64,000 bases of DNA from Chytridium lagenaria (Eukaryota > Chytridiomycota > Chytridiomycetes > Chytridiales > Chytridiaceae): NCBI GenBank assembly GCA_025449115.1, contig JAHLKC010000151.1:1-64000 (forward strand), written 5' to 3'. The position numbers and the translations under genes were made by a program. Each line of letters begins with the position of its first letter. Positions within the stretch are counted from its first letter, which is position 1. This document shows, one piece after another, positions 1-11,685 of the stretch. A model generated the notes under the pieces. It had not been told where the DNA came from, did not search any database, and was given only the letters and a program-made list of their open reading frames with translations.

Positions 1-836
1 CAGGTTTTGAAATTGGTCTATAACGGGAGCCAAGCAAAAAAACCCCAACAGAGTCACATGAAGAGTCTCAAGTTGATCGTATGTAAAGCGATCAAATTCC
101 CATCTTTGCAGCAGATTGGGCCGTCAGTGCAACTCCTGTGATGTAAGGAAAGTCAAGTTTAAGAAATTTGATCCTATTCTGTCGAGCAATCAGAGCATCA
201 ATGTCATAATCCCGCTTTCATCAGGGCTTATGCTAATCAATAATCTTTTCGTTAATTGGCCGGGCCTCAACTTTTGCAAAATCGCAGCAAAAAGTGCGGA
301 ATGGGATGTAAGCGATGTACGTATAAACTAGAATATTTGAGACTGAGTCTTCCAGTTTCGAAAGACCCGGCTCAACTGCTGCTTCCATCTCTTTCGTTTC
401 GGAATTCCACAAGCCCTCATTTATCCAAAACAGGGCTAAATCGAGAAATAGGAGATGCTGAACACTCGGAGCGCCTCAACAATGCATGGAAGCATCCCTT
501 GAACAATGCTATCGTTTCCCGCAAATCATTATTCAGCGAAAAACGCTGAAGGTTCGGTCCGACCAAGCGCAGCAGTTTTCGGCAGGCAGTCATATTCCCG
601 TGCGGAATCGAAATAACTAGCTCTTTCACATGTGATGCCACATCTGGAGAGCTTTCCAGAATCTGAAGAGTTTTCGAGATGGGAGTCAAGCGGGTATTGA
701 TGGTACGGAAGAGTAATGGAAAAAAAATGCGGCGGAGTCGCTTGCTGAGAGCGGATATGGCAAGGCAAGTGGGAATGTCCAGATAACATGCAAGACCATC
801 GCTCAGAACTTCCGTTGGCAGTTGTAACAGCGACAT
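1..836 (-). CDS. F-box/LRR-like protein, partial at left edge
   Basis: I see an N-terminal F-box-like helix set starting at 836: a leucine-rich stretch beginning MSLLQLPTEVLSDGL, then a short linker and hydrophobic/basic helices. Downstream on the same strand the DNA keeps coding in other frames with leucine-rich-repeat-like phrases: IKFLKLDFP near 165-135 and DQLETLHVTL near 80-50. F-box proteins recruit substrates to SCF ubiquitin ligases, with the LRRs reading the substrate; that role is inferred from family knowledge. The first open frame stops at 417, so continuing needs an intron or a frame correction. The gene probably runs off the left end. It could also be a decaying family member. 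Confidence 0.4.
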
Positions 837-1355
837 GATGATAATGTAAAATAATGCTAGTAGGTAGTGAGCTTTTTATGTTGTTTTCATCTAGCCTTAC
901 GCGCTGTTGGGCAACTCGTCGGCGACTCCCTCCTTTCACGGTATCAGCTCGACAACTCTTTTGTTGTTGGACTGCAAATTTTTGTTCGAATTCATCCCTT
1001 GCGGCGCCTGATACTTTCAGCATCATCAACCTTAATGAGACGCAAATCCAAAGCGTTGTGGTTTGAAAGCGCGTCAATGCTGAAACGATTTCCACTTTTA
1101 ATCGCGGTTATGGTTGACGTTCATAACTGCTTCAAAGGCATCACCCCGCCGTCATTATCTCCAATTGCTCAGCGCTAAAGATACCTGCAATGTAACCATC
1201 GTTATCAGCAGATGCTATATATTAAGTCCCATATCGCGGCTCACCCTTTAAGCGTGGTCTAAGAGACGGCAGCTTCGCATAACGTCCTGTTACGCACAGC
1301 TGCAGCATAAGTAGGGTTAAAACGCGAGCTCGAAGGAAATAATGGAGCTCAATAC

Positions 1356-1506
1356 CTGACACCCCTTCTGTCGTCTTCATCCTTCCCACCGCTTCCTCAA
1401 CAGGCTCAGTGATATCTGAAAGATCTCTATCGTTCACTAAAACTGAATCAACTTTCTTCGCATACTTTTCTAGGGAGCGCGTGATAGCTTCGTTGGAGCC
1501 GATATC
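1356..1506 (-). CDS. Orphan internal exon of an unrecognised gene
   Basis: A 151-bp open stretch is bounded by a plausible acceptor (ending AAG before GATATC at 1506) and a donor (CAG then GTATTG after 1356). The translation is hydrophilic and helix-prone, with pieces such as SNEAITRSLEKYAKK and LSDITEPVEEAVGR. Weak coding-like pieces continue on the same strand down to about 900 (for example a frame with IDALSNHNALDL), separated by possible short introns. I do not recognise a family and cannot build a full model. It may be a multi-exon gene spanning about 900-1510 or a gene fragment. Confidence 0.22.
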
Positions 1507-1988
1507 CTTGACATATTAACATATTAATTTAAAAAACTGCGTGCATTTTGCTACCTCTGTGTATGAAGTTTGGAGCTATTTGGTCTGCTTCCTTACCTTC
1601 AAGCGACCATGCCTCAGCTATACGAGGCGTGCGCTGGTCAAAGGCTACATACAAACTGAGCTAGTTTCTTGATGGACTCATCGTCTCATACGCCGTTATG
1701 GAGGACTTTGAGTTAACGAAGAGAGTCTATACTCCAGACCGAAGCTGGAGACATCCAATGTGGTTCTAAGGAGTCGAATGTCTTAACAGCCAATATGATG
1801 CTCTGAGTATGACGATGGATTGTGGATGGTTGATAATGGCTATGCTGGATACTATATATATCTAACAATATACCAGAGATCGTCCAAAGTTTACTCATTT
1901 GATTAATTATAAGCTATGGTAAGGTCGAATCAGGAAATGTGTAAAGGAATAAAAATGTATGTATTTACAATACGACAAAGATATGTAA
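1507..1988. other. Intergenic, nothing recognised
   Basis: Between the orphan exon and the 3' end of the kinase gene. AT-rich with short ORFs only. I see no repeat or RNA gene. Confidence 0.4.
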
Positions 1989-4500
1989 CTAGAAGAGAAA
2001 GGGTGGGGGGCTAAAGTCATTCCAGACGATGTCAACAAAGTATGCATTCCAGTCCTCAACATCATCCGCAATCTCGTCGTCCATCTTCCTGTTTTCGTCG
2101 GCAAAGTCTAACGACTCCATAATTCCATAAGAAGTCAAAGGCAGCAGCGGCGATTGATTCCATGTCGGATTCACAAAAAAGTCCTCCCAGCACTGTGCGT
2201 CCATAATGTTTGACACAACGTTCTCCGCAACATGCTCAATGTGTTCACAATTTCCGTAGTCATTTTAGCGGCAACGTCGACTTTTGGCAAAACCCTTTCG
2301 GTCTTGCAGACAACTTCTTCTTCACGACAGTCGCCTTCCTGTGCTCCATGTTCTGCAGAAACCTCTCAAAATCTTCTCAGGCGTGTTCTCGTCTCGTTCC
2401 TTTCAGCAGCTTGCTCGACCATGTAACCAGAGACCTTCACCTCCTTCTTGCAGTCGGCCTTTGCGGTAAAAATTCGACCTTATCTTTGCTTGAGGTAGTG
2501 TTGCGTCATCCTCAACCTTGCAATCGTAGTCAAAGCCCTCCATGTTCCGCAACCAAGGCATAAAGACGGCTTTCGCGGGTTTAAGAATCTTCCTTGGAAT
2601 TTGAGGATACACTCCTAAGTACGGGCTTCAAGAAAAAAACTCGTGAGCTTGGGGCTGACATTGAAAAAAATAATAAAGTTATGATCCTCACCTTTTCCAT
2701 AACAACCTTCTTCACGTTACCACATTCTAAGAAGAATGGGTGTGTCATTTTGATAGACCGACGTCTGTTGTAGCCGAGGCGTTGTCTGGGATCTTCACCA
2801 TAAGCTGTGCGGAATTGTTAATACAAAGTCTAGATGTTGAAGTCTTACATCGCTTATCAATTTTTCGTCACTGGTCACGCCGATGGCATATCATAGGGAC
2901 CTTTTTGCTTCATCTCTTGAAGAAGTTGACGCGGACCAAAGCTTATTTCTGTACGGTAACTAAGAGCATTTTACATCGCTTCAAATAACTATAAACATAC
3001 CTGCGGTTGACGCAAACATAAAGAAGGCATCCAAGAGAATAGAAATCCGATGCAAAGGAAACTTTTCAATTCGAGCATCTCGGGGCCATGTATGAGTAGG
3101 TTCCGCGCATTCCTCGAATGATTGCCTTTTCGCATAACCCAAGTCGCCAAGCTTGACGGCAACGATCCTTTCTTGGAGTTAATATTCACGAGGGCATTCT
3201 CCGGCTTGATATCCCTGTCACGGTGATTAGCTGGTTGAAAACAAGAAAGACCTACCCATGAAGAATCTTGCGGCCATGGAGGTACCCGACCGCATCGAAA
3301 AGTTCATTGACGACAAATGAAAAGTCGTCATCGATAAACGTCTTGAACTTAAGGATGTACTTCATCAAGTCCATGGAGCACATTTCGGTGACGAGGAAGA
3401 AGCGCGACGAATCTGGAAGGCACACTCGAGCTGCAAGATCTGATGACAGCCTTTGACCTCCTTCAAAAAGTAGACTTCCTCACGGATACTAAATAACGTT
3501 AGTCATCTATATAACAACATAGATAAAGATATTGAATTGAAAGAAACCCGAAAAACTAAAATGAAGAGAATGTCAACTTACGCAAGCGCTTCGTACATCT
3601 TGACCTCTGCCTTGGGAATACACTTCATAGCAAACATCGTTCCAGTCGTTTTCTCCTTCACTCTCATAACCTTTACAAAAAGTATAAGTAAACATGGTAA
3701 AACATATCGTAAATACCTGTCCAAAGGCACCCTCCCCAATAAAGTGCTCAACCTGAAAGTCCTCAAAACTGCGTGAGCGAGGAACCTCCTCCTCCACCTT
3801 CGATTCTGTTTGGGGTTCTATCAATGTCAGAGATGTCACCACTTCAGGCACTAAACAAACCTTCAAAAACCGAGTCACCATCCGAATCGTCTTGGGAGTC
3901 GACATCTGCCGCCGCAGCTCCGCGGCCGCCGTCCTTCTTCTTCTTGGAAAGCCTAATAACAGAAATTTGTCACTAATAATTCAAATATTGTTACGTCACC
4001 TTCTTGAACCATGCCCCCACTGCCTTGACCCCCTTCGCCTTTGTCATCTTCCCCTCGTCAGGAATGCTCTTGACTTGGTCCTTTGCTTGGTCCTCTTTCT
4101 TCGTGGTGGCATCGCTCTGGTCTGCGGATTCCGCCATCGTGGTAGTTTTGCCATCGACGCTCTGGTCAATGTCCTTGTCTTGTAAACAAAGTCAGCACAA
4201 ACTCTTAACCATCTTCGAATCATAAAAATAAAGGATACTTACTTGTTTCAATGCTTTTTCTTTGGTTTGAGTGGCCGGTAGCGCCAGAAGATCCCGATGA
4301 GTCCTTCAAACTCACTGAATCATCACTAGTCTTGCTTGCATTTTTGTTGGCTTCGACGACGTTGACATTGGTTCGTTCTATCGAAAATAATAATCAATCA
4401 GCTACCAGGAAAGACTGCTGTAAAGAGAAGAGATTTCACAAACCTTCCACAAACCCCTTCCAACGGGGGCAGCCGGTGCCTTGATCTTGGACTTGTCCAT
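1989..4500 (-). CDS. AGC-like serine/threonine protein kinase with variant HGD catalytic loop
   Basis: Starts at ATG 4500 (MDKSKIKAPAAP) and is split by about eight short introns. After an acidic/Ser-rich N-terminal region comes the kinase domain: Gly-rich loop IGEGAFGQV, ATP lysine in FAMKCIPK, hinge FLVTEMCSMDLMKY, catalytic loop HGDIKPEN (junction near 3255/3215), LGDLGYAK in place of a DFG motif, an activation segment with YSYMAPE, and a C-lobe DPRQRLGYNRRRS-x-HPFF typical of AGC kinases. A C-tail of about 200 residues ends at 1989. The usual HRD arginine is Gly, so this is a non-RD kinase, and DFG reads DLG. The frame breaks at several homopolymers (for example near 3413 and 3140). The substrate is unknown. 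It may be a diverged NDR-like or orphan AGC kinase. Confidence 0.72.
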
Positions 4501-6556
4501 CTTGATCAGGACGAACCCAGAGACGTGTGTTGTTGACTGCGCAGTAATGTGACGTACTGTGGAGTAGTAGCGAATCTGTTGTGGTAATAGTGTTGTGCTG
4601 ATCTAATAGAAGACGTTTGACGCGAGGAGTGTGATCAATGCGGTTTTGTTGTGTTAGTGATAAAGGTGTTGTGAGGTTTTCTGTATATGTGTTGGCGAGA
4701 GTTAGATAGTGTTGATGTTGGTTGTGCCTTGGGTTTGCGAGAGCTGGATGGTGTCGATGTTGGTTGAGCTAACGAAATGTTTGCTTGACGTAGAAGTAGC
4801 CTTGATATTGAGTAAGCTAGTATGAGTGTGTTTTGGAGCTCGAGAAGTGTTGGCGGCGACTGGTGTCTGGTGTTAAGTGTCCTAGAGTGCTGAGTGTTGG
4901 TGTGCTGTACTGTAGTAGAGCTAGTAGGGCAGGTAGGGCAGTATCTGATGCTTGTTTTGATCTCGCTTGAGTAGTGATGTTTGATGCTGGAGCAGAATTT
5001 CTTTACTTTCGTTGTTGGTCGCAATTAGACCGATTTAACAGAACCGAATTTGTTGACAGGCACGAATTGTCTTAAACAAACAAGACAATTCTCCACTTCG
5101 ATATAGTTGTCAAAATAATCACTATAAAAAATATTCACCAAAAGAGCTACATCAAGAGCGGGATCATCCCGCTCTCCCAAAAAAACGACGATCTTTTCCC
5201 TCAATAAAATATGTGCGAAACAGAGAGCACATGGGCAACATTTATACAACATTAGAAAACGATCTATTTCAAGACAGCATATTCAAAACATTTTGTGGGT
5301 GGTGGATTTCGTCGATGGATAAGTGGGTCGACTCTATGATGGATGGGTGAACTGGATTCCGGCCTGACGGATGGATGGGTAAACCTTTTGGTTGGAACGA
5401 TGAATAAGTAAAGGGAATAAACTGATGATTGAAAAGTGATAGATGGATAGTGGTGTAAGTTGAGTGGGTGGTGGTACCTACAGTAAGGGCTTCGATCACA
5501 GCTTCGGAGGACACGAGCTTTTAAAAACGAGATGATTAAAATAATAAATAAAACAATTAATGCCCAAGATTTGGGTGGAAGATATCCTATTAAAGATCTT
5601 GATGCATTACGTTTAAACATCCAATGCAGATTATCGAGGCGAAGAGCGAGAAAAGAAGGTTAAATTCACAAAACGGGTCGAAAGCAGCGCATGTACATAT
5701 ATAACCGTTGGTCTACAGAGTGTAGTAGAGAACATAGATGCAGGATAATCATAAAAAAAAAAAGTAAAGAGCATTTAGAGAGACGGGATGAGAGAGGGAT
5801 ATGAAAAGCCAGCTGAAAGCGAAGTACGTAAGGCGAAAAATGGAATTCAGCCAAGAGTAATATAACGTCAAACAAGACAGAAAAAAATAATACAGTTCTA
5901 AAGAAGATCGGATAACCTCCTGTGATAAAAGGTGGGTATAACAAACGGAAACGAGTGCAAGACATATAACATAGGAAATCAGTTAGAAAATTTATAATAA
6001 CTGTCGAAATCTTTTAAAGGATTCGTGACGAATGTATAGTATTCACGTAAAGTTAAAAATCCGTTTAAAAACATGCTTAGAAGGAATTCTTATTTATACC
6101 TTAGAATACCAAGCTCTCCATCAACAAACCAACGACGCCAAAAGAGCCGAAATGAGCTAAACCGAGATCAATTGCAAAGAGTCTACATACTCCCGGTCAA
6201 GGCCATCAAACCCATAACAAATAGGACAAGGTCGACTTCCAGAAATATGAGGGGAGGTGGAAGACCAACAAACACGACTACGACCACCAAACAACAACAT
6301 CACCAACAACGACATTAATTACCTGTCTAGAGCACAAACATCTACATAGATCTTTATTAGATGGAGCCTACATTTTATGAATATCTTGTGTAACAACGTC
6401 TAGAAAAATGAAATTGAGTGGTTTGTTCACTGCTGAAAGAACACCCACAACCATCCACAACCCCCCTGAATCCATCGCAACATCACGACTTCAACCACCT
6501 CCGTCTCCATCCCATCGCGACGCACACTTCAGCAATCTCATAGTATTTATAACCAA
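4501..6556. other. Long intergenic region with short imperfect repeats
   Basis: No supportable gene. Two imperfect copies of a block of about 50 bp containing GTGTTGATGTTGGTTG / GTGTCGATGTTGGTTG lie at about 4694-4770, just upstream of the kinase. GATGGATGG-type runs lie at 5310-5460. The remainder is AT-rich. The short ORFs here (for example the Ser/Thr/Pro-rich one at 4635-5024) have low-complexity composition and no recognisable motif. Confidence 0.4.
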
Positions 6557-8646
6557 ATGGTGGAACGCAAAGTTATTGGAGGTGGTGGCCTTATGGTCAA
6601 CCTGCGTCTCACCAACCGTCATGTCCTGTCATAGGGGGTGGCAAAGAGGCCGTCGGTCGCATCTTCTTTGCCCTTGACGCAGACGCTAAAGTCACTCTCA
6701 TTGCTCCTTACGATTCCTGTCACCTGAAGTCAAAGCCCGAATAGACCGTCACGAAGTCCGTCATCTTGACCGTCATTTCAGGGAACCCGACGACCTGTTC
6801 CTTGATTACACTTTTGACAAGAAACACACACCGCGTGGGGATCTGCAAGTGAAGATGATGAGGAAGGGAAGGGAGGGTGGTGTTGATCTCGTGCTGGGAT
6901 GTTCAGATGATTTAGCGGAAAGTCGTCGTATAGCTATATCATCCCGTGCTTTTCGCATTCCCGTCAACTGCGCCGACGTTCCCGAACTCTGCGATTTCTT
7001 CTTTGTCGCCGTACATCGAGAAGGTCCCATCCAAATTGGTGTTTCCACCAATGGTTCCGGCCCTCGTTATGGCACCCGTATCCGCACCCACATCCGCGAC
7101 ACACTCCCCAAAGGCTGTCGAGAAGCTGTTGAACGGATCGGACGACTCCGCACCAGAGTGAAGATGGTGGACCCTGATCCGGCCTCAAGTGGACGGAGGA
7201 TGGCTGGTTTGAGTCGACTTTGTGATGTTTGGAGCGTGGAGGAGATGGCGAGAATTGGAGAGGATGAGGTTATTGCTGTGCTTGATGCTTATGAAAAGGG
7301 TGAAAAGATCCCTCCTCCACCTTCATCTTCTCGCCCACTCGCAGCAGGAAGCATCGCTTCTACCCCAGGTCCATCCAACGGCACCGTCGCTCTCATCACA
7401 TCCTCCGAAGACCAAGGCCCCCCTCAAACCCTCATATCAACCGCCAAAGATCTCGCTAAAACCGCCGTCTCAACCGCAACCTCTGCAACCATCACCGTCT
7501 CAAAATTCGCCGCCGCAACCACAGGTCTCGCCATCTCCGTCGCTCTCTCACCCATCACCCTCGCTGCCGCCGTCGCATCCACAACAGCATCCGCGGCTGC
7601 TTCCGCCGCTTCGTCGGCCGCTGTCACTGCTTCACGCGTTTCTGGTGTCGTCCACGCTGGAGCTACACATGCGGCGGATGTCGCTGGAACATATGGACGT
7701 GCTGTCACTGAAGCCAGTGTTAGCACCGCGGAAGGTGTATTGGCTGTTACTGGAGGAGTCGTCACAGCAACGGTTGAAGGCGGTCTTAACATTCTCCCGA
7801 CCCATCTTTCACGTACCGTTAAGACTGTCATGCGTGCTCTCCTCCCTAGTTTCCTCCTCCCACTGCGTGGTGAGAAACGCGCACCGATTGTTACCTTGTT
7901 GGAGCAGGTCCTGGAGACCCTGGCTTACTTACCGTGAAAGCCGCTGCGTTGTTGGGGAGTGCTGATGTGGTTGTATCGGACCAACTCATCTCCGAGCATG
8001 TGTTGAACCTCGTCCCTAAACATCGACTTGTGCTAGTGGAGCGGAAAGTGAAGGGACGGAGTGACGCTGCTCAGACTGACGCGAATGAATTGTGTTTGAA
8101 GGAGTTGAGGATGGGTAAGACTGTTGTGAGACTCAAGGGTGGGGATCCATTTATGTTTGGGAGAGGAGGGGAGGAAGTGTTATTCTTACGAAAGCACGGT
8201 TTCGAGAGTGTTGTTGTTCCAGGAGTCTCATCATGCATCGCTGCACCCGCTTCCGTCGGAATCCCTGTAACACATCGAGGCTACGCAGACCAGTTTCTTG
8301 TCTTATCCGGTCGTGGTGAAGGGGGATCGTTCCCTGATATTCCGAAGCACAATGACCGACGAACGACGGTTGTGTTGATGCCTGTTGCGAGGCTTGGGGC
8401 GTTGAGTGATGCTATGCAAGAGAAGGGGTATCCGAGGGATTTGCCGGCGGCGGTTGTAGAAAAGGGGACTTGTTTGGGGGAGAGAGTTGTTGAGGGACTC
8501 TTGGAGATATTGCGGGGAGGATCGCAGAGGCGAATGTAGGGAGTCCGGCGCTTTTCGTTGTGGGGAGGGTGTGTACGGTTTTGAGGGGAGACGAGGAGGG
8601 ACTAGCAAATGGAAATGGGGTGAATGGATCTGTTGTTAGAGCTTGA
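6557..8646 (+). CDS. Siroheme synthase: precorrin-2 dehydrogenase + uroporphyrinogen-III C-methyltransferase fusion
   Basis: The N-terminal part is MET8/CysG-B-like: a conserved GGGGLMVNLRL start, nucleotide-binding VIGGGKEAVGR, and ALDADAKVTLIAP, then VLGCSDDLAESRRI and VNCADVPELCDF. A Pro/Ala/Ser/Thr-rich linker lies at about 7310-7800. The C-terminal half is a SUMT/CobA domain: VGAGPGDPGLLT, GGDPFMFGRGGEE, SSCIAAPASVGIPVTHRG, ending at TGA 8646. Known role: methylates uroporphyrinogen III with SAM, then oxidises precorrin-2 to sirohydrochlorin for siroheme, the cofactor of sulfite and nitrite reductases. The linker probably contains no intron. The frame is broken four times (about 6628, 6716, 7898 and 8505), each explained by one lost base in a homopolymer. 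The ATG at 6557 is the first in frame before the conserved block. An additional upstream exon is possible. Confidence 0.85.
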
Positions 8647-9169
8647 GCCACGTTTTCTCGACGCTGGTTTAAATTTCTTAACCTTGTGCTTAGAAGTTGT
8701 TTTCTAAGCTTGGGTTTTTTACTGCGAACCTCTTCGTTTTTCTTGAAGTTCCGTGAAGGTGCTGCCTTTTTTTCGTTATTTATAGCCTGTGTTGGTGGAC
8801 ATATATGTTTGTGAAGCTATGTTGTTTGTATTTTTGGGTGTATGTGCTTATCATCTCCTGATGAAAGATAAAAGAAAACATTCATGTGAAAGCTTACTAT
8901 GGGTTTTAGTTTCGTTTTACTTACATTTTAATTTTAAAATTAAAGCCAGCGTAACGACAATAACAACTACATCGTCATGGGGGTAGTCGGTAGCAAAAGG
9001 TTAACATGGTTAATTAATTCTGTTCAATAAATGATCGAAGTTTCAAGGGAAGCAAAGTTAACAAAGTAGATTCTGGCTTGAAATAGAGGACGCTGATTGG
9101 CCCTCAGAGTCGGATGGAGAAAAACTATTCCACAATTTATTAACCCAAGCCACAAGCGGACATTATTCA
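8647..9169. other. Intergenic between siroheme and carotenoid genes
   Basis: AT-rich 3' flank of the siroheme gene and 5' flank of phytoene desaturase. No gene, repeat or clear TATA box was recognised. Confidence 0.4.
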
Positions 9170-11034
9170 ATGGAAGGCAAAGAGGTCCTCATCATCGGTG
9201 CTGGCGTCGGCGGAGTAGCCCTGGCGGCCAGACTGGCCAAGAAGGGTGCAAAAGTGACCGTCCTTGAACAGAATGCGACTTCAGGAGGCCGATGCTCCAT
9301 CATCAAGCAGGATGGATTCAGATTTGATGAGGTAACAACAAGGGCCTCTGTGATGCAACCATCTCTGATGCAAAAGTACAGGGACCCTCGCTATGCTCAT
9401 GCCTAAAGTCTTTGAAGAGACATTCCGTGACGTCGGAGAAGACCTCAAAGACCATATCAAGCTCATCAATGCGACCCCAACTACTCTGTCAATTTCCATG
9501 ACGGCCGCAAACTTACTCTCTCCACCGACCTCCCCACACTCGAAAAAGAACTTGAAGCCTTCGAACCCAACTCCTTTGATGGGCTTCTCGGATTCATGAG
9601 AGAAGGAAGGCTGCATTATGAAACATCCGTCTCAATGGTTCTGAAGAAGAATTACGAATACTGGTGGAACTTTTTCACAATCCCAAATCTGGTGTTGGGG
9701 CTAAAGTTACATGTCTTTCGACTCTTTGGTCAAGGGTGGGATTGTATTTCCAAGACCATCATTTACGGCAGGCGTTTACCTTCCAGAGCATGTACATGGG
9801 GATGAGCCCGTTTGAGTCTCCCGGGACTTACAATTTGCTGCAATATACAGAATTAGCTGAAGGTAGGAACGATGACTTGCTCTTTTGCGCTGAATAAGGC
9901 TTTGTTTCCACTTTTTATAGCAAACTAATTATTAATCCTTGTTTACGTCGTTCAGGCGTTTTCTACCCTGTCGGTGGCTTCCACGTTCTAATTGACTCTC
10001 TGGAATCCATCGCCAAAAAACACGGCGCCAGATTCATCTACAACGCTCCTGTATCCAGCATCGACGTCAGCAAAGTAACAAACCTCTCCAACGGTGTCAC
10101 CCTCGCTGACGGCCGCAAATTCAGCGCCGACGTTATCATCTGCAACTGTGACCTTGTCACCGCCTACAACCGTCTCCTCCCTCCATCCCCTTACGCAAGA
10201 TACCTCGGCTCCCTCGACCAAACCTGCTCTACGGTTAGCTTCTATTGGGGTATGAACCGTAAAGTCCCGTCTTTACAAGGCCACAATATCTTCCTCGCGG
10301 AGGATTACAAGGAAAGCTTTGACGCTATATTCAAAAGATTCGATTTGCCCGTCATTCCAAGCTTTTACGTTCACGTCCCATCCAAAGTCGATGCTTCCGC
10401 GGCTCCAGAAGGGAAAGAGACGTTAACGGTCCTCGTCCCCATTGGTCATATCAAACCCGGGAAACGGCAAGACTGGAAAGCATTGAGAGATCGTGCACGT
10501 GGCGCCGTGCTTGCGATCATGGCTGAACAGGTACCAGGATGTAAAGACATTGAGGATTGGATTGAGACGGAGATTGTGAACACACCTGAAGATTGGAAGG
10601 AAAAGTTTTCGTTGTGGAATGGATCAGCCTTGGGGCTTTCGCATAGTGTTATGCAGGTGGTTTATATGAGACCTTCGACGAGACATTCAGAGTTTGGGAA
10701 TTTGTTTTTTGTTGGTGAGTCTTATTACTTCTTCACGTTTAGTCTTTTTTCTCATAAAACTGTTATAGGTGCCTCAACACATCCTGGGACAGGTGTTCCG
10801 ATTGTTCTCTGTGGGGCCAAGCTTGTGGACGAGCAGATTACTGGGATTTTTAAGAAGGGTGGAGATTTCAAGCACAAAAAGTATGTGTTTGGGACGATGC
10901 GCAAGGAGGTGTTTTACGCCACGGTGTTGGGATTTGCTGTATTGTCGGTCATCATGATGGTTTACGCTTTAGTTGTTCATAATGATGTATTGCGACTTGC
11001 GCCTTTTGCGCAGGTGTTGCGAGCTGTTGTTTGA
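9170..11034 (+). CDS. carB: Phytoene desaturase (carotenoid biosynthesis)
   Basis: Four exons: 9170-9331, 9382-9862, 9956-10714 and 10769-11034, with introns of 50, 93 and 54 bp, all GT-AG. The N-terminus carries the FAD dinucleotide fold VLIIGAGVGGVALAARLAK and GGRCSIIKQDGFRFDE. Later motifs are fungal CrtI type: SMYMGMSPFESPGTYNLLQY, FYPVGGFHVLIDSLES, and the C-terminal signature GASTHPGTGVPIVLCGAK. A hydrophobic C-terminal segment (GFAVLSVIMMVYALVV) would anchor it in membrane. It inserts double bonds into phytoene to give lycopene-type carotenes. Restored length is about 556 residues, close to the 580-595 usual in fungi. Exon 2 has three one-base losses (about 9391, 9469 and 9716). No cyclase/synthase partner is visible in the window. 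Confidence 0.93.
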
Positions 11035-11685
11035 TTTATTTTATATTGTCTATATTTAAATCTCTTGTTTAAAAACGCTTCTTCACGACGGTAATTTTTT
11101 TAATGGCGGTATGGACATTTCCAAAGAATAACTATAAATTTTAGTTAGAATATAAATATCTAAATGTATATCTATACGTTATTGAGCATGCACACTTCTT
11201 TATGTTTTGTTGTTGTTGCTTGTTGGTCAAATCAGGTCCAAGTCGTAACTCGCATGCTGCCCCGAGGTCTCATTTCAAAACATTGAGATTTCATTTCTTA
11301 ACGCGACAAAGGAGGACATTTACATGTGAGGACGCCCTATGGACGTTCAAATTCCCATTCAGACTTTTAAAATAGAAACAGCTGCAAATCGAGCTTTATA
11401 CGAGGGTTATATTGGAACCCGCAGATGTGGTAATAGTACAAGTCTTCTACTAAACTTTTAGCAACATAAAACGCTACAATGGTCGAGTAACAATGTAAAA
11501 ACAAGAAAGAACGATTAATTCAAAGCACTAAAGAATTCTTTACGTCTAAAAACCATTATATTATATATTAAGTAAATGCCTGAATGCGAAAAACCATGCA
11601 ATCCTCCATTACAGCCTCACAACGATCAGGGATGAGCTGACAGGAGAGCAACAAGATGAACAAGCTTAGGGGACGGGCGAACGAA
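11035..11685. other. Intergenic between convergent genes
   Basis: AT-rich spacer between the convergent 3' ends of phytoene desaturase and the 39-residue-repeat protein. Nothing recognised. Confidence 0.4.

Noticed and set aside
4635..5024. 129-codon Ser/Thr/Gln-rich frame upstream of the kinase
   Set aside because: Low-complexity product of the GTTGATGTTGG-type repeats; no motif and no splice or start context.
7222..7965. Long open frame overlapping the siroheme gene, and a minus-strand frame at 7424-7831
   Set aside because: Both lie inside the low-complexity linker and copy its composition bias in other frames; the conserved enzyme frame explains the DNA.
9170..11034. Pseudogenisation of phytoene desaturase
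   Set aside because: Three frame breaks are present, but all else (motifs, splice sites, C-terminal anchor) is intact and the same kind of break occurs in essential genes, so sequence error is the better explanation.
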